A stretch of 64,000 nucleotides of DNA from Gigaspora rosea. Lineage: Eukaryota > Glomeromycota > Glomeromycetes > Diversisporales > Gigasporaceae. Location of the stretch: the NCBI GenBank assembly GCA_003550325.1, contig QKWP01000585.1, positions 121,357-185,356 on the forward strand. Direction: 5' to 3'. Numbering within the stretch: position 1 is the first letter of the stretch; each line of letters opens with the position of its first letter. The notes below the pieces were generated by a model. It was not told where the DNA came from and searched no databases. It saw only the letters and a program-made list of their open reading frames with translations. The position numbers were made by a program, and so were the translations under genes. Below are positions 44,371 to 56,999 of this stretch, in pieces.

Positions 44371-46725
44371 CTCCCCTTGCCTTATATACGAGCACCCACG
44401 AGTAACAAATACCAACTTGGGGTATTGTAAGAAATTCTTGAAGGATTAGTTCCCTCAAGATAGCAGTTACCAACTATAAGCATTGAGTAGCTAGAGTAGT
44501 ATCAATAATCATGTCTTGACAATGAAGTAAAAAAACTTCTAAAAGATTTAGTTTGGTATTGCTTTAAATAATCATTGAGTCCTTTATAACCAGGATATTT
44601 TTTATTATAAGGGCCGTGTCATTAATCACCTGATTATTTTTTTATCAGAGGCCTACCCCCTCTCCCTCTTTTTTAATATATATATAGTCAGGTTCTTATA
44701 TATAATTTCAACTTTTTTTACCCCCTCCCCTCACTAAAAAATCACCTGATTTTTGTTACTCCCCTAAACACATTCAGATGTAGGATGTAGAAGTTTTATT
44801 ATAAACACATCCAAATGTAGAAGGCATTAATGTAGAGTATATATAAAAGGTATGAAAGAGAAAGAAATGATATTTTTTTCGATCTTCTCTTGAAATGGAT
44901 CGTATAATGAATAAGGTGCAGGATCAATAGTAACATCAACTGGCTGAGTATTATTAAGTTCAATTACAATCACTTGAACCACAAAATCCATTTTGAAATA
45001 GTACTAGTTTTTGTTAAATTGCCTTCATTTTTATTTAATTTCCCAAATGCTAGTGTGTGTAGTACTGCTTAAGTAATAGGGCAATAATTGTATATCAAGA
45101 ATTATGCTATTGTGCATTTTTAGCTTATATACATCTTGTGCAATCCTTTTATATATAAAATAGAGTCTTTTTATTTAGGATTAATTTTATGGCTAAACTT
45201 TTCTCTTGTGTAGCATCATATAAAAGCACTCGATTATTTTTGGTAAATAGCTATTTGACCATTTTATACTTTTTATCCCAATAAAATTTTTGATGATTTT
45301 GGGACCTTATAATATTTGTCTTTGCTTTTTATCTTATTTTAGGTAACTCTTCTATAACTGTATAAAGACAAGTTAAGATATTTTTATCAAATATCTCTGG
45401 TTAGAAAATCAGCAAATGAGCCTTATGACCATAGGTAAGCATAAACAGTATAATTTTTATGGTTGATTGCTTGCAGTTCAGTAAGCAAATAATACTCTAC
45501 CAAACCATTGGTTTGTGGATAATTTGGTGTTGATAGTACATGCTAAATTTGGAATTTTTGTACAATGCCTTGTACTATTGTATTGTTGAAATGCATTTCT
45601 CTATCAGTTAGAATATCTATAGAACATCTATATCTACAGATAATATTTTTATAGATAAAGTTAACATACTACTTGCATTCACAGTAAATACAGTACAAGC
45701 TTTAGGTCACTTAATTAAATAATTTGTTGCTACAATAATATATTTACTTTCTTTGTCTGTTATAGAAAGTTGTCCTATATAGTCAATGCCAATTTAGTAA
45801 AATGGGGCTTCTACAAGTATTGGCTATAAAGGTTCAGGTATATGATATTTCTTATGCTTTTGAAAGATGCACAAGACTTGATATAAGGCCATACAAATTT
45901 GTATATTTGTGGCCAGTAATACTGGTTTTTAATATTCTCTATTACCTTTTTAGTTTCTAAATGTGCTCCTGTCAGATAGTGATATAACAGGTACAATATA
46001 GGTTCTATTTCATAATTTTTGTATGACTCTAATTAATTGATTATTTTTTGATCTTTTTTTATAATTGTCTATTTAAATTGATGAAGTTTTTACTTTGTGA
46101 TTAATTATTTTTTGGGGATATTAGGTAAAATCAGGATGTGGTTTTGAGGTAAAGTTTAAGCTGGTTATATTCATTTGGTTCTATATTGAAGTTTTAAAAA
46201 AATTTTTTTTAAAAGAAAATATTTTCTAATTTTGATAAATATACTAATAAAGTTTATAATTAAGATAAGCAGTTGGTTTGGTTTAGATTAATTTTAGTAT
46301 ATAGTGGAATTAATTGTCTTTTACTATATACAATTACAGAGGTATTAGTCTGAAAAATTATTAAATTTATTATAATTTAATGTTGATAAAGTTTTGAATA
46401 CAAATAACTACTATGGTCATTCAAGCAATTCTATATAGTAATGATCAATTTTACTTTATTGTGCTTTTGAATTTTAGTTATTTTTGAAAAGATTAATATC
46501 ATTTTCTCTTTTATTAACAGTAGGCCAATAACTTTTAGTAATTTCTTTAACTGAACTAGATTTAACCATGATCTATAGCCTTAAGTTAAAATAACAGGCC
46601 AATACTTATCAATTGGAAAGTATAGAAAATTCCTATACTAGCACTTTATATTTAGACCCTTATAATTCCAGAAGTATTCTTTTTTTCTTATCTTTTGTAT
46701 TCAATCTTTTTGCTATATATTATAA

Positions 46726-47659
46726 AGAGTATTGCTATTCGCACCATGGTTTTTGCTATTTGCACCATGGATTTTGTGTAACATTAGATTATCAATCAAC
46801 CTTTTCTATTTGCACCATGGTAATATATATTGCACCAATAAAAACTTCTCTTTTTTGTAGATTAACACTATATAAAAAAGATTTTTCGCAATTTTTGTGT
46901 AATCTTGGGCTATTTTTATGCTGCACCAATAAAAACTCAACTTTTTTGTAGATTATTAACAGTTACAATGCCACTAATATTGTATATTATTACACAAATC
47001 TTAATTTGGTAACCTAATTTAGTAGGCCTGCTAATTTAATTTATAATGCGAGCCAACTCTACATAATGCGGGCCAACCCTTACCCTAATTTTTTAAGGCC
47101 TTAACATAATGTGGGCCAGAGTTTTGCAATTTTGTGTAATCTTGGGCTATTTTCATGTTTCATCAATAAAAACTTGACTTTTTCTATAGTTTAACAGTTA
47201 TGACGCTACTAATGTTGTGTAACATTATACAAGTCTTATTTTGGTAACCTAATCTAGTAGGCCTGCTAATATAATTTATAATGCGGGCCAACCCTAACCC
47301 TAATTTCATAATGCGGGCCAACCCTTACCCTAATTTTTTAAGGCCTTAATATTAATATAGCCAAAGATTCGCAATTTTGTGTAATCTTGAGTTATTTTCA
47401 TGCTGCACTAATAAAAACTCACCTTTTTTGTAGATTAACTACATATAGGGGTGCAGAATAAGGATTTCACAATTTTTGTGTAACTTTAGACTATTTTAAT
47501 GCTGCACCAATAAAAACTCACATTTTTTTGTAGATTAACAACATATAGGGGTACAAGATAAGATTTTGAATATTTGTATAACCATGCCATGGTGCAAATA
47601 GAAAAGGTTGATTAATGATCTAATATTATACAAAAACCATAGTGCAAATAGCAATATCC
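46726..47659. mobile_element. 934-bp relative of the 11847-12439 element, 8-bp duplication
   Basis: Left end AGAGTATTGCTATTCGCACC, right end the inverse of GGATATTGCTATTTGCACTA, flanked by TATTATAA at 46718-46725 and 47660-47667. The inside holds repeated CACCAATAAAAACTCA-like and ATAATGCGGGCCAACCCT words several times each, unlike the simple palindrome of its relative. It lies inside the gypsy relic. Confidence 0.88.
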
Positions 47660-47856
47660 TATTATAAATAGTACTACAAACTCTTTGTTAAATCAAAATA
47701 AATTTTACTATATAGTTGAACATCTGTTATAGGGCTATAATATAGTGTATTCTTTATTATATGTAATACTTTATCTGCTTTAGGTATTAATTTTAATATC
47801 TCTATTATAATTAGTTTTACTAGGTCTTTATATTTATCCACAAAGAAGTCTATTAG

Positions 47857-48141
47857 TAGGGTTCCTCAAATTCAAATCAAATCAAATATTGGATCAATTT
47901 GAATTTGATCAAATCAAATTGACCCTGATTTGAATTTGATTTGATTCAAATATTTGAATTTGAATTTGATTTGAATTTGAATTTTTAATAGTAATTTTCA
48001 AATCAAATCAAATATTTGTCAAATAAATCAAATTTGGCCATATTTGAATTTGATCAAATCAAACATAGTCAAATTTGAATTTGAATTTGATCAAATATTT
48101 GATTCAAATATTTGAAGATCAAATCAAATTGCGGAACCCTA
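47857..48141. mobile_element. hAT-like MITE, copy 2 (TAGGGTTYC family)
   Basis: 285 bp, ends TAGGGTTCC and GGAACCCTA (perfect inverted repeat), flanked by TCTATTAG at 47849-47856 and TCTATCAG at 48142-48149 (one mismatch). The interior matches copy 1 at 1480-1760 closely, in the same orientation. Confidence 0.9.
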
Positions 48142-48620
48142 TCTATCAGACTTCTTCAAAGTCATTTTGCAATATTGCTTTATTATAAAAGCAATTTGTT
48201 TTATATATTTGCGGTAAGGTATTAGTATTATGATGAACTTAGCTAGGTTGATAAATAGTAGTAAAATCATTTAGCTCTAATTAAAAAATCCAATAGGCTC
48301 TCTTTTCCTTCAATCCTGTAGAGTATAGACATTTTATGTAGTATGATCAGTAACAATACAAAAATGCCTGCTTCTGATATTAATGAAAACATTTTATTAC
48401 CTAGACTATTGAGCTCAGTAGTAGAATACCATAATTTTGCTTTATTTAGGCTTCTATTAGCATAAATATTACATATTCTCTTCTTTGATCATTAATTTGT
48501 GCTAATATAGCACAACAACCCAAAGTAGAAGCATTTGTATATTTATAAAAAGGCTGATTAAAATTAGATTGTATAAGATAGAGCCAATATAAGGTAATGG
48601 TAATTTTTAAGTATCAAAAG

Positions 48621-48768
48621 TAGAGGTTGGAACCAGTTTTAATAATTCGTGTTTATCACGTGAATTTTGTGATATTTTAGAATTTATTAAAATTAATTGG
48701 ATTAAATTCTAAAATATCACAAAATTCACGTGATAAATCTGAATTATTAAAACTGGTTCCAACCTCTA
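48621..48768. mobile_element. 148-bp foldback MITE, TAGAGGTTGG ends
   Basis: TAGAGGTTGGAACCAGTTTT pairs with AAAACTGGTTCCAACCTCTA and the pairing continues through ATCACGTGAATTTTGTGATA to the centre. Flanked by a perfect 8-bp duplication ATCAAAAG (48613-48620, 48769-48776). Nearly the whole element is a hairpin. Confidence 0.92.
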
Positions 48769-48835
48769 ATCAAAAGCCTGTTGTTATTCTTTTTTTTCTA
48801 AATATAAGGCTTACCCTTCTGTAATAATTTATTTA

Positions 48836-48948
48836 CTGTATTTGCGCTAATAACGCGCAGGGTGAAATTACGAATTTCGGCCTAAATTAAGCTTAATTCA
48901 GGCCAAGGCTCGAAATAATGCCTGGCCCGCTATTACGTGCAAATACAA
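48836..48948. mobile_element. 113-bp TA-flanked MITE
   Basis: CTGTATTTGCGCTAATAACG at the left and the inverse of TTGTATTTGCACGTAATAGC at the right, flanked by TA. Ends resemble those of the 50556-51319 element (C-Y-GTATTTTC with ATAACGC words), suggesting one superfamily. Confidence 0.7.
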
Positions 48949-50074
48949 TAGAGATTTCACAATCTTGAAAAATTCCTTAATGAACTTTCAATAATATAAT
49001 ACAAGACTGAGAAAACTGCAGATTTGTCAAAGGCTAGTAGGGACTAAATAATTCTTAATCTTTTTTTTTTATCTTCATTAGGTTTTAACTTGTCTCTTCC
49101 TACTAAATATTTTAGAAACTTAATATTGAGAAGAAAGAAGAAACATTTATCTAAATTTAACTTTAAGGTGGTACTCTAAAGTTTATTGAGTAAATAGTGA
49201 TATTGTTGAGATAAATGATTACAAACTTATTAATATATTCTTTTAATATAGAGTCTATCATTCTTTGAAATATAGCAAGAGCATTATATAACCCAAACAG
49301 CATCATGTTAAATTCATATGTGCTAAATTTTATAATAAACACTATCTTCTTTTTATCTTTTTTAGCTATTGGGACTTGCTATTGGAACTTGCTAATACCT
49401 ACTAGCAAGATCTAAGCTAGAAAACTATTTAGCCATTCCAAAGTAATTAAGCACTTCATTGATGTAAGAAAACAGATATAATCTTTTTCTGTTATAGTAT
49501 TTAATTTTTGATAATCAATACATATCCTCTTTTTTCTGGTCTTTTTAGAGATAAAGACTACTAGTAATCTCTATGGCTTCAGCAAACTTTACTATATCTA
49601 ATTCTTCTATTTTGTTTAGCTTTTTTCAGAAAAATTCTTGCTTGTTACATGGAATTTAGTAAGGTCTTTGCTTAAAAGGTTGGGCGTTTTCTGTATTAAT
49701 ATAGTTGTAAGTATGATTAGTATATTCTAAGCTCATTGTTTGTCTACTTTTCTGAAATATTTTTTGCGAACATATTATGGTTATTGACTAATAATTCTTG
49801 TGCTACAGCTTTTTGTTAGGTCGTAACCTCTTGTCCTATATTATATGCTATTTCTTTGCCTTCTATAAAAACATTACTTATAGTTTCTACAAGATACAAG
49901 ACAGAGCTAATTTTGATTTTCTAGGGTTTATTATAACTCTTCTTTAGAATTAGTAGATAGTTCCTTAAAGAAATGAGTTCAGATTCCTCCTCTTTCAGTT
50001 TATCTATCTACTAATCATTGTCATTATTTTTTTAGCAACTTCAATTAATATTAGAAGAAATGTGCTTGTATAGG

Positions 50075-50555
50075 CAGTGTTGTTATTTGGATTGGACCTG
50101 GACTTGGTCCGAATCAGATCAGACTCAGAATCAGTCAGACAAAGCTAATTATATCCGTTAGACACTTGTCTAATGAGCTTTATTCTGATTAGCTAACTTT
50201 GTAAATCATTTCATGATTTCAATTGACTACTAAAATAACAAAAGGTACATTTATTTAAATTTAATTATTTTAATATTATTACTTTGATCAGATAGTTATA
50301 GTTATTGCCATATATATAATTCGATTAGGTTAAAAAACATCTCCAGGGGTCTTCTTGTCTTCTAGCTTTACTCTTTAATTGTTTGTCTATTGTCACTAAA
50401 ATTTTGCTCCACTCCTTACCAACTCGTATATTTTATAATTTCATATATCGGGTTAGTGGCAAGTCCCTAAACAGGACTGTTTAACTTTCTCTATTATAAT
50501 TTGTAATTTATTATTGTCAGATCTGAATAGTTCCTGTTTCTAGTTATATTAATTA
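50075..50555. other. Possible 5' end of another hAT-like element, rest unassigned
   Basis: CAGTGTTGTTATTTGGAT at 50075 looks like a hAT terminus, followed by TCAGATCAGACTCAGAATCA words, but no matching right end or target duplication was found. The remainder up to 50555 holds no recognised gene. Confidence 0.35.
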
Positions 50556-51319
50556 CCGTATTTTCATGAAATAACAGGCCGGAGCATTATTTAGAAAATT
50601 GTACACCCTAAAAATAGCATATATGGTTTCGAAATAACGCCCTGGCGCGTCTCGAAATAACGCGCCCCTATATATAGTTAAGTATGAAGATCGTTTATTA
50701 TTAAATTAGCATTTCACAATTGAGACTTCTTGTTATACAAGAAGCCATTATTTCAATTTATTCATATTATTACTATAAGATATTACTGTAATTAACGTGC
50801 ATATAAATCACAGCGGACCCGAAAGTTTAATGAAAAGTGCAGCCCATTATAAGTTAACACCCATTGACTTATTAAAAGATGAAAGCAGGGGATAAATTAG
50901 CAAGGTGAATAACCTTTTATATTATATCACAGGTCCATCACGATAGACTCCATTGTTCTATAGAATTTGATTCTACACTTGCTTTACCTATCCCTAGTAC
51001 TATAAACTACGTGCAACCAATCATTCTCTGACACTAAGCCAAACTATTTTCTGCTTAACTTCGTGAATGAGTTCAAAAAAAAATTGATAATGATAAAAAT
51101 TATATTCTGCGCACGTATGTATATAATTTGTTTTAGTTTATACTTACATATTTAGAATAGCGTTAAACTATGAAATACAAGTTGCGCGTTATTTGAAAAA
51201 TCAGATCAAACTTGGCAAAAATCAATATTTGTCTCAAAATAACGCCCCGGCGCGTACTATAAATAATGCGCCTATACTCAAAATAACGCGCCGGGGTGCG
51301 TTATTTCGCGAAAATACAG
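50556..51319. mobile_element. 764-bp TA-flanked element, CCGTATTTTCATGAAATAAC ends
   Basis: Left end CCGTATTTTCATGAAATAAC and right end the inverse of CTGTATTTTCGCGAAATAAC, flanked by TA (50554-50555, 51320-51321), as in Tc1/mariner elements. Subterminal CGCCCTGGCGCG and CGCCCCGGCGCG words occur on both sides. The middle 500 bp is less repetitive and has no long frame, so it is non-autonomous. Confidence 0.82.
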
Positions 51320-51345
51320 TATACTGATAAACTTAGTATTAGTGA

Positions 51346-51953
51346 TTAATAAAAAGGTCTAGAGGCTTTCATCAACCTGTATAATTTTTTTTTCTGTTTT
51401 ATAACCGAGACCCTGCTCTTATTCTTTATTAATTTTAATATTATAACATGCAAAGAGAATAATATTTCCAAAATTTTTACAAGAAAAACAAAGCCTCGGG
51501 CTTCATGATGGCCTTCCATTACCATCAATCTTTACCCTATGGCCTGAAGTTAGCTAAAACAAAATTATTCTAAATATTTCGACCAGACGTAATGCAGTAA
51601 AAATTGTTAACATTGAATAACCCTATTCCATCTAAAACAGCCCAAGGTCCCAGTATGTTAAACAAAAGCAGTCATTTGTACCGGACTGCTTAGAAAAAAA
51701 ACTTCTAGAATCTTCATCCAGTGGTTTCCAATAAATCTCGCATGTCCTTCCACATTACTTTTCTAAGCCAACTCCAGACGATTGTATCCAATTCAGTAGG
51801 TGCCTTTCCTTTTTGGGAGCAGTAAACACTGCGGATCTTTTTGGAGGGGGTAAGCCAAATCGCCCACTTTTTTTGAAAATTCTTTATGAACTGAATGTAC
51901 CAAAATTTTACTGTATCCAAAGTAAGGACAGTGGTTCTTCCTGTATAGTCCAA
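51346..51953 (-). pseudogene. Unrecognised broken coding region
   Basis: Two minus-strand frames in a GC-richer patch: 51953-51714, with KFWYIQFIKNFQKKWAIW and LDTIVWSWLRKVMWKD, and 51528-51346, with MVMEGHHEARGFVFLVKIL. The text between them continues in other frames, so they may be parts of one damaged gene. Composition is protein-like but I recognise no family. Position upstream of the gypsy pol on the same strand would fit a gag or neighbouring retroelement gene, but nothing in the sequence proves it. Confidence 0.35.
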
Positions 51954-51959
51954 ATTCTA

Positions 51960-52690
51960 TCAGAGAGCCACCAAGTACTTCTCTATTTATAGTAAGTGAT
52001 AAACCCTGAACTTGTCAGCAGGTAGTCTATGAACTTTAACTCTAAATGACAAGTGCTGATTTTTTGGTAAGTGACAAACTCTAAAGCTGTTAGCAGATAT
52101 TTAGTTAACTGTATCTTTAAATAACAGCTGCCAGGTTGCATATCTTCGTTGGTGTTTCTTCTGTTTCTTTAGATCTTTACTTCTGAAGTGTTAGTGTTTT
52201 TGTTGGTACAAGTGATCAGCGGATAGAGTTATGGAAGATCTTTTATCAACCTGTTATAATTTAGATATATGTATCTAAAGTGTCATACAAAAAATCCAAT
52301 AGCAACTTTTTGCTATCTGTAAAGTAGTATTAAATGCATTTACTAGTATTATTCTTATATTCAACATGTTGCTTAGTAGTATAAGTATTTAATGATTATT
52401 CGTCATAATAATATGTATTTACTAATGTTGCAGGGCTGTGCAGTACCTATGTAACCAGTGATCGAGTACATGTTTGATTGAATATCGTGATTGCAATTTG
52501 CATGAATGGCGTGATTACGATTTAATTAAAAGTCTAAAATAGTGATTGCATTAATAATGTAATAAAAGGGCTTCCAAAAATTAGCTGTTTTTTTTTACTA
52601 TGGGTTCACCTCACCCCTACCCCACCCACTCCCACCTGATACTCCAATCAGCCAATCAGATTTACGATTATTAAAAAGTTAGATATAATA
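51960..52690. other. Spacer, nothing firm
   Basis: GTAAGTGATAAACCCTGAAC and GTAAGTGACAAACTCTAAAG (51990, 52061) form two diverged tandem units of about 75 bp. From 52563 starts AAAGGGCTTCCAAAAATTA, probably the left edge of the P-repeat block. Confidence 0.4.
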
Positions 52691-52699
52691 TTTAATAGT

Positions 52700-53460
52700 A
52701 AATAGCTTTTAATTTACTGGGCCAATTTCGATGATTTAACTACCAAAATGATCCTCTTAATAAGGGGATTCTAGCAAGACCAAAATCATTAAAATCCAAT
52801 CACTGGATTCTAAGATTGAAATAGATTTGTGTTACTATAGAAGTTTTATAATTTATTAAAAAATTATAGGGCAAATCTATTTGTAACTGTGGTTACAGTT
52901 CTGAGCCAATCAAATTGCTAGATTAGGTATGACAAAAAAATTCAAAAAATTACAAATCACAATAACTTCAAATTGTGCCTATGAAACCAATATTTTTTTC
53001 TAGCTAAAAATGCTTCTTAAGGTGTTTGATTATATAATAAACCTTCTACTAACTCTAAAACCAACCCTAACCCTAATCTGGTTACTGTCACTGCTGGGTA
53101 ACAAACACATTTTTTCAAAATTATAAACATTTATAGAAACACAAATTTATTCCGATCTCTGGATTCTGTGATTAGATTTTTATAATTTTGGGCTTACTAG
53201 AACCCTCTCATTGAGCTGATCATTTTGGTAGTTAAATCATCGAAATTGGCCCAGTAGATCAAAAGTTATTAACAATTGAAAATTAATTTTTAATTGTTAA
53301 TAACTTTTGATCTACTGGGCCAATTTTGATGATTTAACTACCAAAATGATACTCTCAATGAGAGGATTCTAGCAAGCCCAAAATTATTAAAATGCAATTA
53401 CTGGATCCTAAGATTGGAATAGATTTGTGTTACTATAAACGTTTTATAATTTATTAAAAA
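52700..53460. repeat. Family P repeats: direct, inverted, direct
   Basis: Three copies of the unit also present at 18.43-18.85 kb: about 52712-52835 (+), 53110-53275 (-) and 53285-53450 (+). The last two form a long hairpin with a centre at about 53280 (TTGTTAATAACTTTTGATC arms, each running on to CTACTGGGCCAATTT). The word GATTTAACTACCAAAATGAT is shared by all. Confidence 0.8.
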
Positions 53461-54566
53461 ATTATTACTAAATGTTTCATATCCAATAACAGCACAACTG
53501 GTTTTGAAATTAATGCACTTGCAACCTAAGCCCTTCGTGGTCCAGGTTAATACATTAATTCAAAAACAGATGCTTTTTTAATGTATTATGTAAAAATGAT
53601 CATCCTGTAATCCTTCAGACCTTTTGCCTACTGTTAAAAAAAATAATAATTAAAAAGCGAATAAAAACGAAGTAATATATGCTTGCCAAATATTAAATGC
53701 TAGCATATTAAATGCTAGCCAAATTTTCAGAATACATCATATATATTTTAATAATTTTTGCATTCACTGCATAGAAACATCTGTATTTGTTTTCAACAAT
53801 AGCAGGAATCTGGTCATGTATTTTATCTGATCCAAATTTAATTAGAAGATAATTACCACAATTTTTTTCCAAAAAACATAAATTTACCTTTTTCAGGTTC
53901 TATTAGGTAATACCATTATGATACCAGATGAAAATAGCGGGAAAAAATAGTTGTAAAAATTGGACAATTGGCATAATTGGGAACTAAAAAAAATGAAAAA
54001 TTAAAAATTGAAAAAATTAAAAATTGAAAAAATGTGATGGCAGGTAATGCAAAACAAAATTTAACTTTGCATAGCCTTATGGATGCATAGCAGTTTTATT
54101 TAGCAGGCGAAAGATCTGAAGGATCACAGACAGGGTGATTGTTTTTATATGACACTTAAAAAAGCATTTGGCTTTGAATTTAGTGTACTAACCTGGATCA
54201 TAAAGAGGCTCAGGTTGGAGCACATTAAATTCAAAGCCAGATATGCTATTATTGGATGTGAAACATCCAGTCATGGATTTATTTTCTTTTTCTTTATAAC
54301 AAATAAATCAGTTAGGTTAATCAAGTCTATTTTGGCATATAAATAGTACTTATATGACCTATATTTATCATTAAAAAAGAAAAAATAATGTAAATAATAT
54401 ATTCTATTTCAGAAAATATTAATTTTAGAAAGTACTTATACGTATAACATTCCTGATTTTAGTGCAACTACCTCACACAGCTACCCTAATTGAAATAATA
54501 ATCATAGTAATTAGCCACTTTCTAGTTACTTTTTACCCACCCTTGATCAAATTTATATGAGCATAA
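53461..54566. other. AT-rich spacer, nothing firm
   Basis: TATTAAATGCTAGC occurs three times at 53690-53725. A plus-strand frame at 54149-54346 is unrecognised. CTTTGAATTTAGTG and ATTAAATTCAAAG words give a small inverted pair near 54171-54235. Confidence 0.35.
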
Positions 54567-54739
54567 AAATGATCAGGTTGGACGGGTCAGGACGGGTCAA
54601 GTCAGATTTTGAAATAGACCCAACCCAAACCTAATAAAAAATTTTTATGACAAATCAGATACAGGTCGGGTTTTAATCGGGTTTGGGTCAGGTTTAAAAG
54701 AACTTGACCTGTCCTGACTAGGGGTCTTAATGAGTCGGG

Positions 54740-54930
54740 TTGGGTCGGGTTTGGGCCTGACCTGGGTCAGACCCACTTGTGTCAAAACCTGACCCGGGTC
54801 TGACCCGCCTCATGTCAAACCCGACCCAGGTCTGACCCGCCTCATGCCAAACCCGACCCGGGTCTGACCCGCCTTATGCAAACCTGACCCGGGTCCGACC
54901 CAACCCAACCCAACCTGGGTTGAACCCGGG
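54740..54930. repeat. Subterminal GC-rich tandem repeats
   Basis: About five units near 32 bp containing CCCGACCCGGGTCTGACCCG with CTCATGCCAAAC spacers. A similar block, inverted, lies at 57196-57345 at the other end of the element. Confidence 0.8.
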
Positions 54931-55910
54931 TTAATGATAGATGATACAACGATTGCTTATGATATTATATCTAAGGCCGTTTATAGTTGTTTTCCATTAA
55001 TATTACCCCTCCCCCTTCCCCTTTGATGTCCTCCGGTAAAAATTAAAAATAAATAACTCTGTTCGGCCCCATTTGAAACCAAACCAGTTAAACTCGAGTT
55101 TTTGTAGTCACATTATTTTTACTATAATATTTAAACTCCTGCTCAAATTGAGTTCGGAATCGGTTAGATGATCAAAATGCTTGATTAGTAATAGTTAGAC
55201 TTTTAATTACTATCGTGCATTGACAAAAAATATTTTTTTTCGATTGCCCGATTATTATGCCGTTATGCTAATATGACGATATTAATTTTTTTTTAATTAA
55301 TTACCACGATATTATATAATGAAATTGCTTTTTTAATATATAAATGAGCGATTTTTTCGTTTGCACATATTTTACTTATTTACTTAAACTTCGTAAGATG
55401 GATGAAGAAAACGCACTTGACCAAATTTATTAACCAAATTAAACATACTTCTTTGAGGTCTCAAAATACACAAGAATCCGAAACACTTTTAGAAATAACA
55501 AACCATCCCCCAAAATGATTAAAAAACGATTAAAAAAAGATCCTTTCTGGAATCCAATAGTTAATAAATTTACCGAATTGTGAATGTTTACTACTGTATA
55601 AGAATTCCTCTTATATCAATTTCTGAATATTTTGTATATAGTCTTTTCTTATTTTCTAGATTAAGATAATCCAATTTTTCATTAAATTTTTAAACTGTAT
55701 TTTCTAAACTTCTGACATGTAATTCATCACATAATTTTATTTGAAATTTTGTCCAATAGAGGATTTCAGAGTTAACTTATTTTGAAAATAAGTAAGAGTT
55801 CGAAATTTTGAGATCAAAAAAAATGAAATAATAGAATTTTGAAAGAAAATTTACGATCGTAAAAGAATTCATCATTATATTACAAATAAAAATAAATAGG
55901 ATTCATATAT

Positions 55911-56400
55911 TATTGATTTTGAAATAAATCCATCACTGATTTAATTCTAAATCAGAAAGATGAACCTTAGGTCTTAAACCCCTAATAATCTGATATAAAA
56001 TTGTTACATAATTATATCAAATGAATAAATTCTGATGGTTCATATATCATGCTCTCTTTAAACCTTTGAAAACATACTGTAGAATACTATAAATTTCATT
56101 TAACCTTACTTCAAAAGTTATATTAGATGATATTGGAAGTCATAAATCTACACTATAGGAGGCTTTATAATTAATATATTTTGAAAATAAATGGGTATTT
56201 AAAAGATCCTATTCTATTTTTAATATTCTGACATAGTGAATTACAGTGAATTAAATTGTTTTTCTTGATAAATTTTTACTAGTAAATGATTATGTAAATA
56301 GGTCTATATGTTAAAAAAATAGCTCATATTTTGAAGCAAATACGTCACTTATTTTATCTGAAATCGGATGCCATATTATTAATTCTGAAACCCTTAATAT
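55911..56400. repeat. Two diverged units of a non-coding repeat
   Basis: TTTTGAAATAAATCCATCAC with TTAATTCTAAATCAGAAAGA (55916) and TTTTGAAGCAAATACGTCAC with a drifted follow-on (56331) are related; a third relative is at 61491 outside the element (TTTTGAATAAATATGTCACT). Confidence 0.5.
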
Positions 56401-56828
56401 ATATGCATTATGTAAAGTGCCTTGCAAAATATTGTTATAATAGAATCTTGATTAATGTTTTTTATGAATAAATCGTGCAATGCAATATAAGAAAATTTAT
56501 TTTATTTATGTCATAATAAAAATTTTGCCACAAAGAACCTAATCAGCAAGATTTAGAATTTGAATACAAATTTAAGACTTGCAATCTTTTGGTATTACGA
56601 GACATTACAGAGATAAAAGTCTTTTGCAATTAATCTATAATTGATATAAAATTCAAAAGTGGTAATATTAAGATGAAATATTTTGACTATAAATGCTATA
56701 TATGTTTACAAATTATAATTTCTATTAAACTACAGCATAATATACTCTCACAAACAGATTCATGCCTTATTTTTTAGTAAATTAATTTATTATCATAGAA
56801 ATATTGCTAATTAATCGTCTATTATATT

Positions 56829-56999
56829 GTTTGCAGATCATTGATAATAAATAAATGCTTTATATTCATCCTTTTTAACTCCAATTCCATTAAGATAACA
56901 AAATCCAAGATTGCTTATTCCTCTAATATTACTCATGCTGGCAGATTTTTGATAATAAATGAATGCCTTATTTTCATCCTTTTCAACTCCCATTCCATG
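56829..56999 (-). pseudogene. Captured SEL1-repeat gene fragment
   Basis: The minus strand reads HGMGVEKDENKAFIYYQKSA, then SNIRGISNLGFCYLNGIGV and KKDEYKAFIYYQ before an in-frame TGA. This is about one and a half units of the 36-residue consensus seen in the intact gene at 40208-41779. The fragment lies inside the 54719-57356 element, about 360 bp from its right end, with no start codon, and the frame is lost on both sides. It was most likely copied or trapped from a host SEL1 gene. Confidence 0.85.

Larger units (their letters stand above)
44390..49990 (-). pseudogene. Ty3/gypsy-type pol relic, interrupted by several transposons
   Basis: Read from right to left: a pre-RT segment (LLVNNHNMFAKNISE, near 49760); reverse transcriptase pieces RICIDYQKLNTITEKD (about 49500) and YEFNMMLFGLYNALAIFQR (about 49290); RNase H pieces YTNASTLGCCAILAQIND (about 48500); an integrase H2C2 zinc-binding segment (GAHLETKKVIENIKNQYYWP, 45811-45996); integrase core pieces ITDKESKYIIVATNYLIKWP (about 45740) and STPNYPQTNGLVEYYLL (about 45510). 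Order RT, RNase H, integrase is that of Ty3/gypsy. Stops and shifts are everywhere. Elements 46726-47659, 47857-48141, 48621-48768 and 48836-48948 were inserted later. No gag or protease was recognised to the right. Confidence 0.85.
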
